Assembly (NCBI RefSeq): GCF_016107655.1
Contig: NZ_JABASX010000008.1
Coordinates: 124,001 to 188,000 of the forward strand
Length of the DNA: 64,000 nt
Direction: 5' to 3'
Origin: Brevibacterium antiquum
GTDB lineage: Bacteria; Actinomycetota; Actinomycetes; Actinomycetales; Brevibacteriaceae
The notes below the pieces were generated by a model that made no database searches, was not told the DNA's origin, and saw only the letters and a list, made by a program, of their open reading frames with translations. Made by a program: the position numbers and the translations under genes. Shown piece by piece: positions 27,345 through 35,753 of the stretch (position 1 is the stretch's first letter; each line of letters starts with the position of its first letter).

Positions 27345-28364
27345 TCAACGCCTTTTGGCGACCCGATCCTTCGCTTCTCTCAGAGTCTGACGCTCCCGTT
27401 TACGCGCCTCGGCAAGCACCTTCTGCGCTTGTCTGACGGCTTTCTGTGATTCGCGGTACTTCTTATCGGCCGCAACTTCCGGATCATCATCGGTCGGAAC
27501 CGACTGCTCGACATCTGGGGTCTTCTCAGCAGGCAACGTCGCCCCTGAAGCCGAAGGTTCGCCCACCTCCGAGGCGGTCTCCGGAATCTCTCCTGCCGCA
27601 GCTGAAGCTCCTTCGCCTCGCTCGCGGCGGACTCTGTCAATGTATGCCGCCAAGCCATCGAGCCCACACTCAAAACCGAAGGCAAATGGATCAGCTTCGG
27701 AGGTGAAGACACCTGCGTCGATGGCACGGCGCAGCGAGGGGTACCCATCATCGGTGATGACGGCATCGAAGAGCCGAGATTCCTGCTGCGCAAGCTCGGA
27801 ATCGTTCAAGCCAGTGGCGCGTTTCTGATCCTCGTACCCAGCGAACACGGCGCCCTTCCATCGGGCCGCGCCGGTGACGAAGATCGAGACGGCAATGCGC
27901 TCGTCCTGTGTGAGTGGAGTGTCGTGGAGCGCCTCGAGGCTCGCGTCCAACCACGCGGAACTGTTGGGTGTGATGGGACTGCCCATAATCGACAGAGACA
28001 GCAACCACGGCTGCGTCCGGTAGACCTGCGACTGGGCTTCGTAGAGTTCTTCCAGTCGGGTGCGCCAATTCTCCACCCCTTCGGACTCCGGCGGCAGCCC
28101 TGTCGCTTCCTCCTGCATGAGAAGCAGCAGATCGTCCTTGGCGCTGACATAACGATAGAGCGACATCGGCGTGTATCCGAGGCGTTTCGCGACCGCCGAC
28201 ATCGACACCGCCTGAATGCCATCGTGATCGGCGATCTCGATGGCTGCATCGACTATTCGCTCGACACTCATCTCGCGCTTGGGCCCGCGCTGCGGTGTTG
28301 CGGCCACGCCCCAGGCCAGTGCGATTCCGCGTGGAAGCTGCTCGATCGGGTCTTGTGTACTCAT
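27345..28364 (-). CDS. TetR-family transcriptional regulator with basic C-terminal extension
   Basis: 339 residues. N-terminal HTH (about 35-80): MSVERIVDAAIEIADHDG and VSMSAVAKRLGYTPMSLYRY, followed by a TetR_C_1-type ligand domain to about residue 235. The last hundred residues are an added, mostly charged coil (QKAVRQAQKVLAEARKRERQ), uncommon in TetR repressors. It is divergent from a drug-exporter-type ABC operon, with inverted repeats between, so it probably represses that operon and itself. Confidence 0.88.
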   Translation of the reverse strand: MSTQDPIEQLPRGIALAWGVAATPQRGPKREMSVERIVDAAIEIADHDGIQAVSMSAVAKRLGYTPMSLYRYVSAKDDLLLLMQEEATGLPPESEGVENWRTRLEELYEAQSQVYRTQPWLLSLSIMGSPITPNSSAWLDASLEALHDTPLTQDERIAVSIFVTGAARWKGAVFAGYEDQKRATGLNDSELAQQESRLFDAVITDDGYPSLRRAIDAGVFTSEADPFAFGFECGLDGLAAYIDRVRRERGEGASAAAGEIPETASEVGEPSASGATLPAEKTPDVEQSVPTDDDPEVAADKKYRESQKAVRQAQKVLAEARKRERQTLREAKDRVAKRR

Positions 28365-28379
28365 CTCACCAGCTTATAT

Positions 28380-28431
28380 TGTGTACGGCATATATTGCGT
28401 GTTACTGTCATATACAGTTGCAGGCGTACAC
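28380..28431. promoter_or_regulatory. Candidate TetR operators in divergent spacer
   Basis: ACTGT-CATAT-ACAGT (28404-28418) is a perfect 5-5-5 inverted repeat, and outside it GTGTAC (28381-28386) pairs with GTACAC (28426-28431). AT-rich TATATT elements here could be the -10 sites. The position between the TetR gene and ABC operon suits a repressor operator. Confidence 0.5.
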
Positions 28432-28466
28432 AGTTAGCTCCTCTCAGGATCTCCGAAAGGCACGAC

Positions 28467-29417
28467 ATGAAACGCACAATGACTTCAGCCGGACCGGGCG
28501 CTCAAACGACAGACTCCGCGGCGCCCGCCACAGCTATCGAGTTCTCTGATGTTCGCAAACGCTTCGGCAAGAACCCGGTCCTCCAAGGGCTCGACCTCAA
28601 AATCAGCCAGGGTGAGGTCTTCGCCTTGCTGGGCGCGAACGGGGCTGGAAAGACCACATCGATCAACATCCTCACCACTCTGATTCGCCCGGATTCGGGC
28701 ACAGTTCTCATCGCGGGAATCGATGTGGCCGAAGAGCCGAATGAGGCAAAACGGCGATTCGCTGTCACTGGGCAGTCGGCGGCTGTCGACGAATATCTCT
28801 CAACTCGGGAGAACCTCGTCCTGTTGGCACGCCTGTCGGGGCTCTCGCGCAGGGAAGCGAAGGTCAGAGCCGCACAGCTGGCCGAGCGTTTGAGTCTGAC
28901 CTCATTCATCGATACGAAAGTTGCCGCACTCTCCGGCGGCATGAGGCGCAGGCTCGATCTGGCGCTGAGCCTGGTGGTGCAGGTCGATGTGCTGATCCTT
29001 GACGAACCGACAACTGGATTGGACACTCGTTCGCGTCGCGAGCTGTGGGACGAGGTGAAGGAGCTGGCAAAGCGCGGCACGACCGTCTTTCTCACCACAC
29101 AGTACCTCGAGGAAGCCGATGCCTTGGCCGATCGAATCGGCCTGCTCGATCGCGGTCGTCTGGCCGGGCTGGGCACGTCGAGAGAACTCAAGGCGAAGGT
29201 CGGTCAGGGAATGGTGGCCGTCCACGACGATCGTGGCACGACCGTCTCACAGTTGCCGACCACCGGAACTGTACGCGATATCTCTTCTGTCCTGGCAGCA
29301 GTCGCACCAGAGTTCGCCGAGTCCTCGGTCAGCTTCCGCCACCCCAGCCTTGACGACGTCTTCCTCTCGCTCACCACCCCCGGCCCATCCGCCGAACCTT
29401 CGCAGACAGGAGAATGA
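28467..29417 (+). CDS. ABC transporter ATP-binding protein (DrrA-like)
   Basis: 316 residues with Walker A GANGAGKT, Q-loop TGQSAAVDEYLS, signature LSGGMRRR and Walker B VLILDEPTTGLD followed by the H-loop LTTQYLEEADALADR. The C-terminal portion resembles the DrrA regulatory extension. Gene order with an ABC-2 permease and a TetR regulator indicates export of a hydrophobic drug or lipid. ATG 28467 follows GAAAGGCACGAC. Confidence 0.9.
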   Translation: MKRTMTSAGPGAQTTDSAAPATAIEFSDVRKRFGKNPVLQGLDLKISQGEVFALLGANGAGKTTSINILTTLIRPDSGTVLIAGIDVAEEPNEAKRRFAVTGQSAAVDEYLSTRENLVLLARLSGLSRREAKVRAAQLAERLSLTSFIDTKVAALSGGMRRRLDLALSLVVQVDVLILDEPTTGLDTRSRRELWDEVKELAKRGTTVFLTTQYLEEADALADRIGLLDRGRLAGLGTSRELKAKVGQGMVAVHDDRGTTVSQLPTTGTVRDISSVLAAVAPEFAESSVSFRHPSLDDVFLSLTTPGPSAEPSQTGE

Positions 29418-29419
29418 TC

Positions 29420-30244
29420 ATGACCGATATTGCAGAAGCCTCACTGACGGCTAAATACCCGTCGCCTGCTCGACGACGAACCCCTCCTCGTGGCATCAAT
29501 ACTGAGTTTGCACTCATCGGTCGCAGTCTTCGTCATGCCATTCGGGACGTCGAATCCATGCTCATGGCAGTCGCACTGCCGGTGATGCTCATGCTGATGT
29601 TCACCTTCGTCTTCGGTGGAGCCATCGATCCGAGCGGAGACTACGTCAACTACATCGTTCCCGGAATCATTCTCACATGCGCCGGATTCGGCGCGGCATC
29701 AACGTCACTGTCCGTGGCCAACGACATGACTTCAGGATTCATCGACCGGCTCAGAACCATGCCCGTCCGATCAAGTGGGGTGATCACAGGACATGTGGTA
29801 GCCAGCGTAGTGAAGAACCTGTTCGCCACTGGCATCGTCTTCTCAGTGGCAGTGTCGATCGGTTTTCGCCCATCGGCGGACGTGGCGGAATGGGTGGCCG
29901 TCATCGCCCTCATCACTCTCTACATCTTCACCATCACATATCTGTTCGCGGGCATTGGCCTGGCCGCCAAATCAGCGGAGTCGGCGAATGGCTATGGATT
30001 CGTTCTACTGTTCCTGCCGTATGTCTCGAGCGCATTCGTTCCGGTCGAAACGATGCCCGGATGGCTGACCTGGTTTGCCGACAATCAACCGATCACCCCG
30101 ATCATCGATGCACTGCGAAGCCTGCTCGTCGGTACCAATATGGGCGACTCAGCCCTGCTTTCGGTCGTCTGGTGTGTGGCAATCCTGGCGATCTCCATCG
30201 TGTGGACGGCTCAGCTGTTCACGATCAAAGCCGGTCGACTCTGA
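29420..30244 (+). CDS. ABC-2 type permease (DrrB-like)
   Basis: 274 residues with six hydrophobic segments, including MLMAVALPVMLMLMFTFVFG, IVPGIILTCAGFGAA and a final LLSVVWCVAILAISIVW. The DRLRTMPVRSSGVITGHV motif is typical of ABC-2 exporters. ATG 29420 lies 7 bases after AGGAG; a nearer ATG at 29414 would be too close to it. It is separated by only 2 bases from the ATPase stop. Confidence 0.88.
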   Translation: MTDIAEASLTAKYPSPARRRTPPRGINTEFALIGRSLRHAIRDVESMLMAVALPVMLMLMFTFVFGGAIDPSGDYVNYIVPGIILTCAGFGAASTSLSVANDMTSGFIDRLRTMPVRSSGVITGHVVASVVKNLFATGIVFSVAVSIGFRPSADVAEWVAVIALITLYIFTITYLFAGIGLAAKSAESANGYGFVLLFLPYVSSAFVPVETMPGWLTWFADNQPITPIIDALRSLLVGTNMGDSALLSVVWCVAILAISIVWTAQLFTIKAGRL

Positions 30245-30258
30245 CAGCTGTAAGCATC

Positions 30259-30287
30259 GGTGGCATCGGGCTCAGCCCGGTACCACC
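30259..30287. terminator. Bidirectional hairpin (copy 2 of a repeated motif)
   Basis: GGTGGCATCGGGCT-CA-GCCCGGTACCACC folds like the copy at 27266; a G-C pair there is A-T here. It lies between convergent genes (permease and Nudix). Confidence 0.6.
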
Positions 30288-30433
30288 AGCACATCCAGCG
30301 GGCTGCTCTCGAGCCTCCGCTTTCGATTGGCTGTGGCGCCGGCGCATGTCGAAGATCAAGGCTGCTCTTGCCCGGATGGCCTCGCCTCGCTGAGGGCCGG
30401 AGGCAGTCGCCTTCGAGGCGAGGAGCGACAGCC

Positions 30434-31201
30434 TCAGAAGTCGATGTCGATGTGTGCGTCGCGATCCCATTCCCCGGCCCAGCCGAGGTGGTCGAGAGCG
30501 AAGTCGAGGATTCCTGCGGTGAAGCCCCACACCTTGAGCACTCCGACGTCGAAGGCCGGTGTCGTGATCTTCAGGTCCGGCCGGGAGAACGTCCCTCGAT
30601 TGGCCGGTGCCACCAGATCGGCAGCAGAGACCCGGTAGACCGAGTACGACTCCGCCTCGTCCATCACCCGCACGACACCGGGCTGCGCCCAGTAACCGAT
30701 GACGGGCGTGACCTGGAACTTGCTGACGGGAATGTAGAGCGGATCCATCTGACCGAGCACATCGACCGTCGACGGCACGATGCCGGCCTCCTCCTGAGCT
30801 TCACGCAGGGCCGCGGAGACCAGAGAGTCGTCTTCTGGGTCTCGTCCGCCTCCGGGAAACGCCACCTGTCCGGGATGATTGCGCAGGGTGCTTGCCCTCT
30901 GCAGCAGAACGATGTCGACGTCGTCGACTCCGAAATCCGCCAGACGTGATGACTCGGCACGGCCGGCATCTGTGCGCGGCTGACCGCCCCTGCCGAAGAG
31001 CATGAGGACGGCCGCGTCACGCACCGATTCGTCACCCGGTGTCGGTGCCCGCCTGAGCCACTCGGGCGAACCATTCGAGGCCGCGAGGTTCTCCAGCTGC
31101 GTCCGCAGGGTCTCATCGTGCGAAACGGAGTCCCGCCCGGTGGACGCCCACACCGCCGAGCCTGGCCCCGCCGGTGGATGCTCACATGCTTCGGCGCTCA
31201 T
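30434..31201 (-). CDS. Nudix hydrolase (CoA pyrophosphatase-like)
   Basis: A 255-residue protein. The Nudix box is complete (GGGRDPEDDSLVSAAL and REAQEEAGI), with the preceding NHPGQVAFPGG typical of NudL/CoA diphosphatases. It likely hydrolyses CoA or NADH-type dinucleotides. ATG 31201 overlaps the nth stop by 4 bases (ATGA), an operon arrangement like that in mycobacteria, where Rv3672c lies next to nth. A longer upstream frame overlaps nth and is not used. Confidence 0.9.
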   Translation of the reverse strand: MSAEACEHPPAGPGSAVWASTGRDSVSHDETLRTQLENLAASNGSPEWLRRAPTPGDESVRDAAVLMLFGRGGQPRTDAGRAESSRLADFGVDDVDIVLLQRASTLRNHPGQVAFPGGGRDPEDDSLVSAALREAQEEAGIVPSTVDVLGQMDPLYIPVSKFQVTPVIGYWAQPGVVRVMDEAESYSVYRVSAADLVAPANRGTFSRPDLKITTPAFDVGVLKVWGFTAGILDFALDHLGWAGEWDRDAHIDIDF

Positions 31202-31938
31202 GCCTGGGGCGCCATTTCGAATCTGAGCATCGCCCGCGCCTTCTCCGGATCGAGTTCCCCGACCCCGAACGAGGGGCACAGTGCCATCAATGGGCACACT
31301 CCGCAGGCTGGTCTGCGCGAGTGGCAGATGCGTCGTCCGTGGAAGATGACCCGGTGGGAGAGCAGGGTGAGTTCCTTCTTTGGGAACAGCGCCGCGATGT
31401 CGTGCTCAGCCTTGACCGGGTCCTCCTCTTCGGTCCATCCGAGGCGGCGTGCCAACCGCCCCATGTGCGTGTCGACGGTCAGGCCCGGGGTGTCGAAGGC
31501 GTTGCCGAGGACCACATTCGCGGTCTTCCGTCCGACTCCTGCGAGCTTGACGAGTTCGTCCAATGAGTTGGGGACCTCACCGTCATAGGTGTCGACGAGT
31601 TCATTGGCGAGTTTGACGATGTTGCGGGCTTTGGCTCGGTAGAAGCCGGTCGAGTGGATGAGTTCCTCGACTTCGATCAGGTTGGCCACCGCGAGGCTGT
31701 GAGCATCAGGGAAGACGGAGAACAACCCTGGTGTCACCGCGTTGACCCTGATGTCTGTGGTCTGTGCAGACAGGACGGTCGCAATCAGGAGCTGGAATGG
31801 GGTCTCGAAGTCGAGCTCGCATTTCGCGTTCGGGTACACCTCGGCGAGGATGCGATGAATCTTCCTCGCGCGTCGGGTCCGGCCCAATGGGGTTTCCTTG
31901 GCGAACTTCCGCGCGCTCTTCTCTGCCACCGTCAACAC
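31198..31938 (-). CDS. nth: Endonuclease III (base-excision DNA glycosylase)
   Basis: Removes oxidised pyrimidines. The HhH motif LAGVGRKTANVVLG supplies the catalytic lysine, TVDTHMGR the catalytic aspartate, and CHSRRPACGVCPLMALC the C-x6-C-x2-C-x5-C [4Fe-4S] cluster. 246 residues; the GTG at 31938 or the GTG 9 bases later could be the start. It runs divergently from crp. Confidence 0.96.
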   Translation of the reverse strand: MLTVAEKSARKFAKETPLGRTRRARKIHRILAEVYPNAKCELDFETPFQLLIATVLSAQTTDIRVNAVTPGLFSVFPDAHSLAVANLIEVEELIHSTGFYRAKARNIVKLANELVDTYDGEVPNSLDELVKLAGVGRKTANVVLGNAFDTPGLTVDTHMGRLARRLGWTEEEDPVKAEHDIAALFPKKELTLLSHRVIFHGRRICHSRRPACGVCPLMALCPSFGVGELDPEKARAMLRFEMAPQA

Positions 31939-31989
31939 GACTCACCATCCTAATCCGTGCCCTGCATTTCCGCAGTGGCGCCCCTCACA

Positions 31990-32059
31990 TCGCCGAGGTG
32001 GCTCTGCAGTTGTCCGTCGAACGGGGTCGTCCGTACGCAACCGTGGCCCACCTCGGCGA
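31990..32059. repeat. Inverted pair of the CCACCTCGGC decamer upstream of crp
   Basis: TCGCCGAGGTGG (31990-32001) and CCACCTCGGCGA (32048-32059) form an inverted repeat in the nth-crp spacer of 246 bases. The decamer is over-represented in the window, so this need not be a crp operator. Confidence 0.4.
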
Positions 32060-32184
32060 GGGCGGAGGAAACGCAAGCAAAACCCCTTGTTTTGCACTAA
32101 TGCCGCAAACTCCCGCGCCTTTGCTGGTATCAGCACCGTTGACCAGGTAGATTTATCTGTGATTACCACGACAAGGAGGACACA

Positions 32185-32862
32185 GTGGATATTGAAGTTG
32201 TGCGGGGCGCCACGCTCTTCGCAGGTTTGGACGATGAAGCCACGAGCGCATTGATGAAGTTCATGAACCCGCGGAGCCTCCGTCGGGGAACCGTGCTCTT
32301 TCACGAGGGCGATGCCGGTGACGAACTCTATATCGTCTCCAGCGGCAAGCTCAAGATCGGCCGCGAGTCCTCCGACGGCCGCGAGAATCTGCTCTCGGTC
32401 ATCGGGCCGGGCGAGATCATCGGTGAGCTCAGCCTCTTTGATCCAGGCCCACGTTCCACCTCCGTCACCGCTGTCTCTCAGTCCGAGCTGCTCAGCCTCA
32501 AGCATGAGGACCTCACGACGTGGCTCGATGAGCGCCCGCGGGCCGCAATGAACCTGCTCAAGGCTCTGGCACAGCGACTGCGCCGCACGAACGAGACTGT
32601 GGGCGACCTCGTGTTCTCCGATGTTCCCGGTCGCGTCGCCAAGGCACTGCTGGACCTCGCATCTCGCTTCTCGAAGCCGGCACCGGATGGTGTCCTCGTC
32701 GCGCACGATCTGACGCAGGAAGAGCTCGCGCAGCTCGTCGGTGCCTCACGTGAGACCGTGAACAAGGCCCTGGCCGACTTCGCAGCTCGTGGCTTCATCC
32801 GCCTCGAAGCTCGTTCCGTCGTCATCCTCGACATGGAGCGGATGCGCAACCGCGCCCGCTGA
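32185..32862 (+). CDS. crp: CRP/FNR-family regulator (GlxR/Crp-like)
   Basis: 225 residues. cAMP-binding domain (IIGELSLFDPGPRSTSVTA is the phosphate-binding cassette with the key Glu and Arg-Ser/Thr), linker helix, and HTH LTQEELAQLVGASRETVNKA, which matches the actinobacterial GlxR/CRP recognition helix. Start GTG 32185 has AAGGAGGA upstream. Position beside nth and MBL genes is conserved in actinobacteria. Global regulator of carbon metabolism; acs in this window carries a plausible site. Confidence 0.95.
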   Translation: MDIEVVRGATLFAGLDDEATSALMKFMNPRSLRRGTVLFHEGDAGDELYIVSSGKLKIGRESSDGRENLLSVIGPGEIIGELSLFDPGPRSTSVTAVSQSELLSLKHEDLTTWLDERPRAAMNLLKALAQRLRRTNETVGDLVFSDVPGRVAKALLDLASRFSKPAPDGVLVAHDLTQEELAQLVGASRETVNKALADFAARGFIRLEARSVVILDMERMRNRAR

Positions 32863-32909
32863 TCGAAGTTTCAACCGGCTGATGCCGGACCACTGAATTC
32901 TCAGTCATC

Positions 32910-32942
32910 GAACGCCCAGGCACACATCGTGCCTGGGCGTTC
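32910..32942. terminator. Bidirectional terminator between crp and MBL gene
   Basis: GAACGCCCAGGCAC (32910-32923) pairs perfectly with 32929-32942 over a 5-base loop. No long T-run on either side, but position between convergent genes supports a terminator. Confidence 0.7.
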
Positions 32943-32987
32943 GTGCGTCTGGTGTGGTGGGCCCTGCCTACGCTTGGCCAGGTCGAG

Positions 32988-33755
32988 TCAGGACCGGTCG
33001 TCGGGAGCGAGGACTCCGAGGTAGGCCAACTGGGCGCGCACGATCTGCTCGGCGGCACCGCGGACGTTCGGATCAACGTCGTGGTAGACGATGTCGCAGA
33101 CGTCAGTGGCGCGCGTGGCTCCCTGGGCCAGTGCCCTTCTGACCTGCTCGATGCGTTCGAGTCGGTGGCTGCGGTAGTACTCGAGCACCTGGGCAGGGGA
33201 TTCGATGCTGGGACCGTGTGCGGGCTCAATGGTCGAATATGCCCCCTCATCGAGCATCCGAAGGAGCAGGTCCAGGGAATTGAGGTAGTCGCGCAGAGAG
33301 CCTTCCGGGTGGGTGACGATGGTCGTCCCCTCCCCCAGGACCGTATCGCCGCTGTAGAGCACGTGGTCGTGGATGAGACTGATGCTGTCCATCGTGTGTC
33401 CCGGAGTCGCGATGACCTTCATGACATCGGCTGTGTCAGTGCCGAATGCGATCATGTCACCATCGGCCACAGGAGGTGCCAGACGGCCGAATTTCTCGAG
33501 GACCGCGTACACGGGCACCTCGGGCGCCCACTGTTCCACACTGCCGAGCATCTCCGAGTGATCGGCATGCTGATGAGTGAGGATGATGGCCGACAGCTTC
33601 CTGTCGCCGAGCTCAGCCAGGAAGTTCTCACGGTGCTGCGCAAGTTCAGGGCCCGGATCGATGAGCACTGCCGTGGTATCGTCCACCGAGGCGATGACAT
33701 AGGTGTTGGTGCCCGTCAGCGTCATCGGGGATGGGTTGTTCGCGCGGATCCTCAT
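32988..33755 (-). CDS. Metallo-beta-lactamase fold hydrolase
   Basis: 255 residues with the HxHxDH motif in LTHQHADHSEM, further metal ligands in ATPGHTMDS and LYSGDTVLGEG, and a C-terminal helical domain like LACTB2-type hydrolases. Mycobacterial homologues flank crp. Its ATG overlaps the upstream gene by 4 bases. Substrate (thioester, ester or RNA) is not predictable. Confidence 0.88.
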   Translation of the reverse strand: MRIRANNPSPMTLTGTNTYVIASVDDTTAVLIDPGPELAQHRENFLAELGDRKLSAIILTHQHADHSEMLGSVEQWAPEVPVYAVLEKFGRLAPPVADGDMIAFGTDTADVMKVIATPGHTMDSISLIHDHVLYSGDTVLGEGTTIVTHPEGSLRDYLNSLDLLLRMLDEGAYSTIEPAHGPSIESPAQVLEYYRSHRLERIEQVRRALAQGATRATDVCDIVYHDVDPNVRGAAEQIVRAQLAYLGVLAPDDRS

Positions 33756-34738
33756 GATTCGTCGGTCTCCTCTTCGCCGCTTTCGGCGTTGTTGTCATCG
33801 TCACTCAGCGTCAGGAATCCCGGGCTCTGGTCGTTCTCGTCGTCACCGACGGCTATCGCGTAGTCACGCAGTGTGCCTTTGCTGTAGAGGTCGCGTCCGG
33901 GATGGATGACGACGCACCATTCGCCGTCTTCATTGGTGACCTCTGGCCGCAGCGGATGCAGGTCGCGGACCTGGGCCATGGCGGCTCCGACGCTGGGGAC
34001 ATCTACCAGGCTCTCAGCGATGATGCGTGTGCTCGCGCTGATCTTGTCGGGATCTCCTGCTGTCTCGGTGAGGATCTCCTTGGGCCGTTTCCACCCTCCC
34101 GAGGTCTCATTCGGTGAGAGGAAGTCGACGTTCTGTCCGAAGGGCACTGTGGCCACAAAATAGGTGGTGTCGAAACGGTGCAGCTGGGTCCCTGTGTTGA
34201 TCCAACGCAGCCAGGGTTTGCAGAGGTCCGGGCGCAGCTTGAGATCACGTTCGCGCAGGATCTGGGACCAGGAGATCTCATTGGAGAACAGCCGTGCCCG
34301 AGTTCCGCGCCAATCTGTCTGGGGCGCGGCGACGATGTCACGATCGACGTTCTCGGCCAGCAGGACACCGGTTGCAGCGAACGAGATGCGTGCCGCGGCC
34401 GAGAAATGGTGCAGCGCCCGTGACTTGTTCTCGATGCTCAGAGTCCTTGCGCAGCGAGCCGAGTTCCATCCGGCCAGAGGCAGATTGCGCAGGTCGCCGG
34501 GGCGCAGGTTGCTGACCGGGAAGGACAAGCGGTTGCGGTCTTCGATTCCGCGGGCATCGAGCTGCCGGGTGATGAAGGTTTCCAAACCAACCAGCGAGTC
34601 CCTGATCAACACGATCGCCGAGGCGGGTCGTGGAGCTTCGGGGACCGGGAACCGCCCGTCGGACTGCCATTGGTCCAAGAGCCAACGCAGCTCCGACGAG
34701 ACGGGCAGAGAGCGTCCGCTAAGCGGCATCGTCCTCAA
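33752..34738 (-). CDS. Nudix-fold protein with degenerate catalytic box
   Basis: 328 residues. It has the layout of the actinobacterial Nudix protein found beside the MBL gene: an N-terminal ASAIVLIRD strand and ARISFAATGVLLA at about 116-128. The Nudix REUXEEXG motif is here R-I-S-F-A-A-T-G, so both key Glu pairs are replaced, and the upstream FPGG is FPVS. Likely catalytically inactive or a changed function. The tail is acidic. It overlaps ridA by about 20 bases; a start at 34729 is equally possible. Confidence 0.7.
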   Translation of the reverse strand: MRTMPLSGRSLPVSSELRWLLDQWQSDGRFPVPEAPRPASAIVLIRDSLVGLETFITRQLDARGIEDRNRLSFPVSNLRPGDLRNLPLAGWNSARCARTLSIENKSRALHHFSAAARISFAATGVLLAENVDRDIVAAPQTDWRGTRARLFSNEISWSQILRERDLKLRPDLCKPWLRWINTGTQLHRFDTTYFVATVPFGQNVDFLSPNETSGGWKRPKEILTETAGDPDKISASTRIIAESLVDVPSVGAAMAQVRDLHPLRPEVTNEDGEWCVVIHPGRDLYSKGTLRDYAIAVGDDENDQSPGFLTLSDDDNNAESGEEETDES

Positions 34739-35192
34739 CCTCGACGATGACCTCGACCTCGACCGGAGTGCCGAGGGGAAGAGTGTTCACTCCCACCGCA
34801 CTGCGCGTGTGCTGGCCGCGGTCACCGAAGATCTCACCGTAGAGTTCGGAGACTCCGTTGATGACCGATGGCTGCTGTGTGAAGTCATCTGCCGAGTTCA
34901 CGAACCCGGTCACTTTGACGACGCGCACGATCTTGTCCAGGTCGCCGATGACACCGGCAATCGCGGCGAGAGCATTGAGCCCTGCAGTCCGTGCCATTTC
35001 GTAGCCGGTCTCGAGGTCGACGTCGGAGCCGATGTGGCCGGTCGCCGGGAGCTTCCCGTCGATGACGGGCAGCTGGCCCGAGGTGTAGACGTAGTTGCCG
35101 GTGCGAAGCGCCGGGACATAGACGCCAGCGGGAACGGCGACAGCGGGCAGGGTGAGACCGAGTTCAGCGATGCGGTCTAGGGTCTTTGACAT
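34719..35192 (-). CDS. RidA/YjgF/TdcF family enamine/imine deaminase-like protein
   Basis: 157 residues, RidA superfamily (trimer), with VRTGNYVYTSGQLPV, GLNALAAIAGVIGDLDKIV and VGVNTLPLGTPVEVEVIVEV. The classical Arg that grips the imine substrate is not found where RidA has it, so this is one of the non-classical Rid subgroups (Rv3678c-like), whose function is unclear. ATG 35192 follows GAAGGATC. A longer frame upstream has no family match. Confidence 0.85.
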   Translation of the reverse strand: MSKTLDRIAELGLTLPAVAVPAGVYVPALRTGNYVYTSGQLPVIDGKLPATGHIGSDVDLETGYEMARTAGLNALAAIAGVIGDLDKIVRVVKVTGFVNSADDFTQQPSVINGVSELYGEIFGDRGQHTRSAVGVNTLPLGTPVEVEVIVEVEDDAA

Positions 35193-35252
35193 GGTTGATC
35201 CTTCGACGAGGGTATTGCAGGTCAGGTGAGCGCCCACACTCTGATGCGTCAT

Positions 35253-35334
35253 GCTTGTGGTGCTGCAGGCACTGTTGCTGCAAGCACTGTTGCTTCAGGC
35301 TTGTGGTGCTTCAGGCGCTGTTGCTTCAGGCTTT
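35253..35334. repeat. Degenerate 15-bp tandem repeats between ridA and the DUF4177 gene
   Basis: Five imperfect copies of a unit like CAGGCACTGTTGCTG. The 18-mer GCTTGTGGTGCTGCAGGC at 35253 returns with one change at 35299, 46 bases later. It overlaps the stop codon region of the DUF4177 gene and fills the spacer to ridA. Confidence 0.65.
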
Positions 35335-35481
35335 GGGACGCTTGAGGTAGGCAACGAGGCCGTTGTTATCGGGGCCCGGGACGACTTGGACAAGCTCGTA
35401 GCCGTCTTCGCCCCACTGGTCGAGGATCTGCTTCGTTGCGTGAACGATGAGCGGCACGGTGACGTATTCCCACTTGGTCAT
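35326..35481 (-). CDS. DUF4177 small protein
   Basis: 51 residues: MTKWEYVTVPLIVHATKQIL and then WGEDGYELVQVVPGP and LVAYLKRP, the DUF4177 pattern. It matches in size and place the small Rv3678A-type gene next to ridA in actinobacteria. ATG 35481 follows AAGGAGAATC. Function unknown. The C-terminus runs into the tandem repeats. Confidence 0.85.
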   Translation of the reverse strand: MTKWEYVTVPLIVHATKQILDQWGEDGYELVQVVPGPDNNGLVAYLKRPKA

Positions 35482-35669
35482 GATTCTCCTTGAGTCTCTG
35501 TGTGCCCGAGTCCCCGATGCGTCATCGGAACGAGCGTCTGCATGGACCGACAGCCGATCGTTCTGCAGGAGTGCGACCGGCTGATCACTGTCCTTCCCAA
35601 CCCTAGCCGAGAACCCGTGCACCTCCCGCCAGCCATGCCACAGTGTGAACACCGCTGAGAGACGAGAAT

Positions 35670-35701
35670 GGGGTGGGCGATCGTGATGATCGTCCCACCC
35701 C
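35670..35701 (-). terminator. Terminator of the PBP gene
   Basis: GGGGTGGGCGATC (35670-35682) pairs with 35688-35701 with one bulged base. It lies between the PBP stop and DUF4177 start on the minus strand. Confidence 0.7.
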
Positions 35702-35753
35702 ACTGTCTCTCAGGCGCTGTTTCTCAGGGTCTTCCTCTCAGAACGTCCGGTGC

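Noticed and set aside
32155..32184. CRP self-binding site (TGTGATTACCACGACA) just upstream of crp
   Set aside because: Only the first half matches; the second half-site is GACA and the centre lacks TA.
34164..35180. Plus-strand open frame of about 340 codons opposite the Nudix-like and ridA genes
   Set aside because: No ribosome binding site, low-complexity basic composition, and complete overlap with two real genes.
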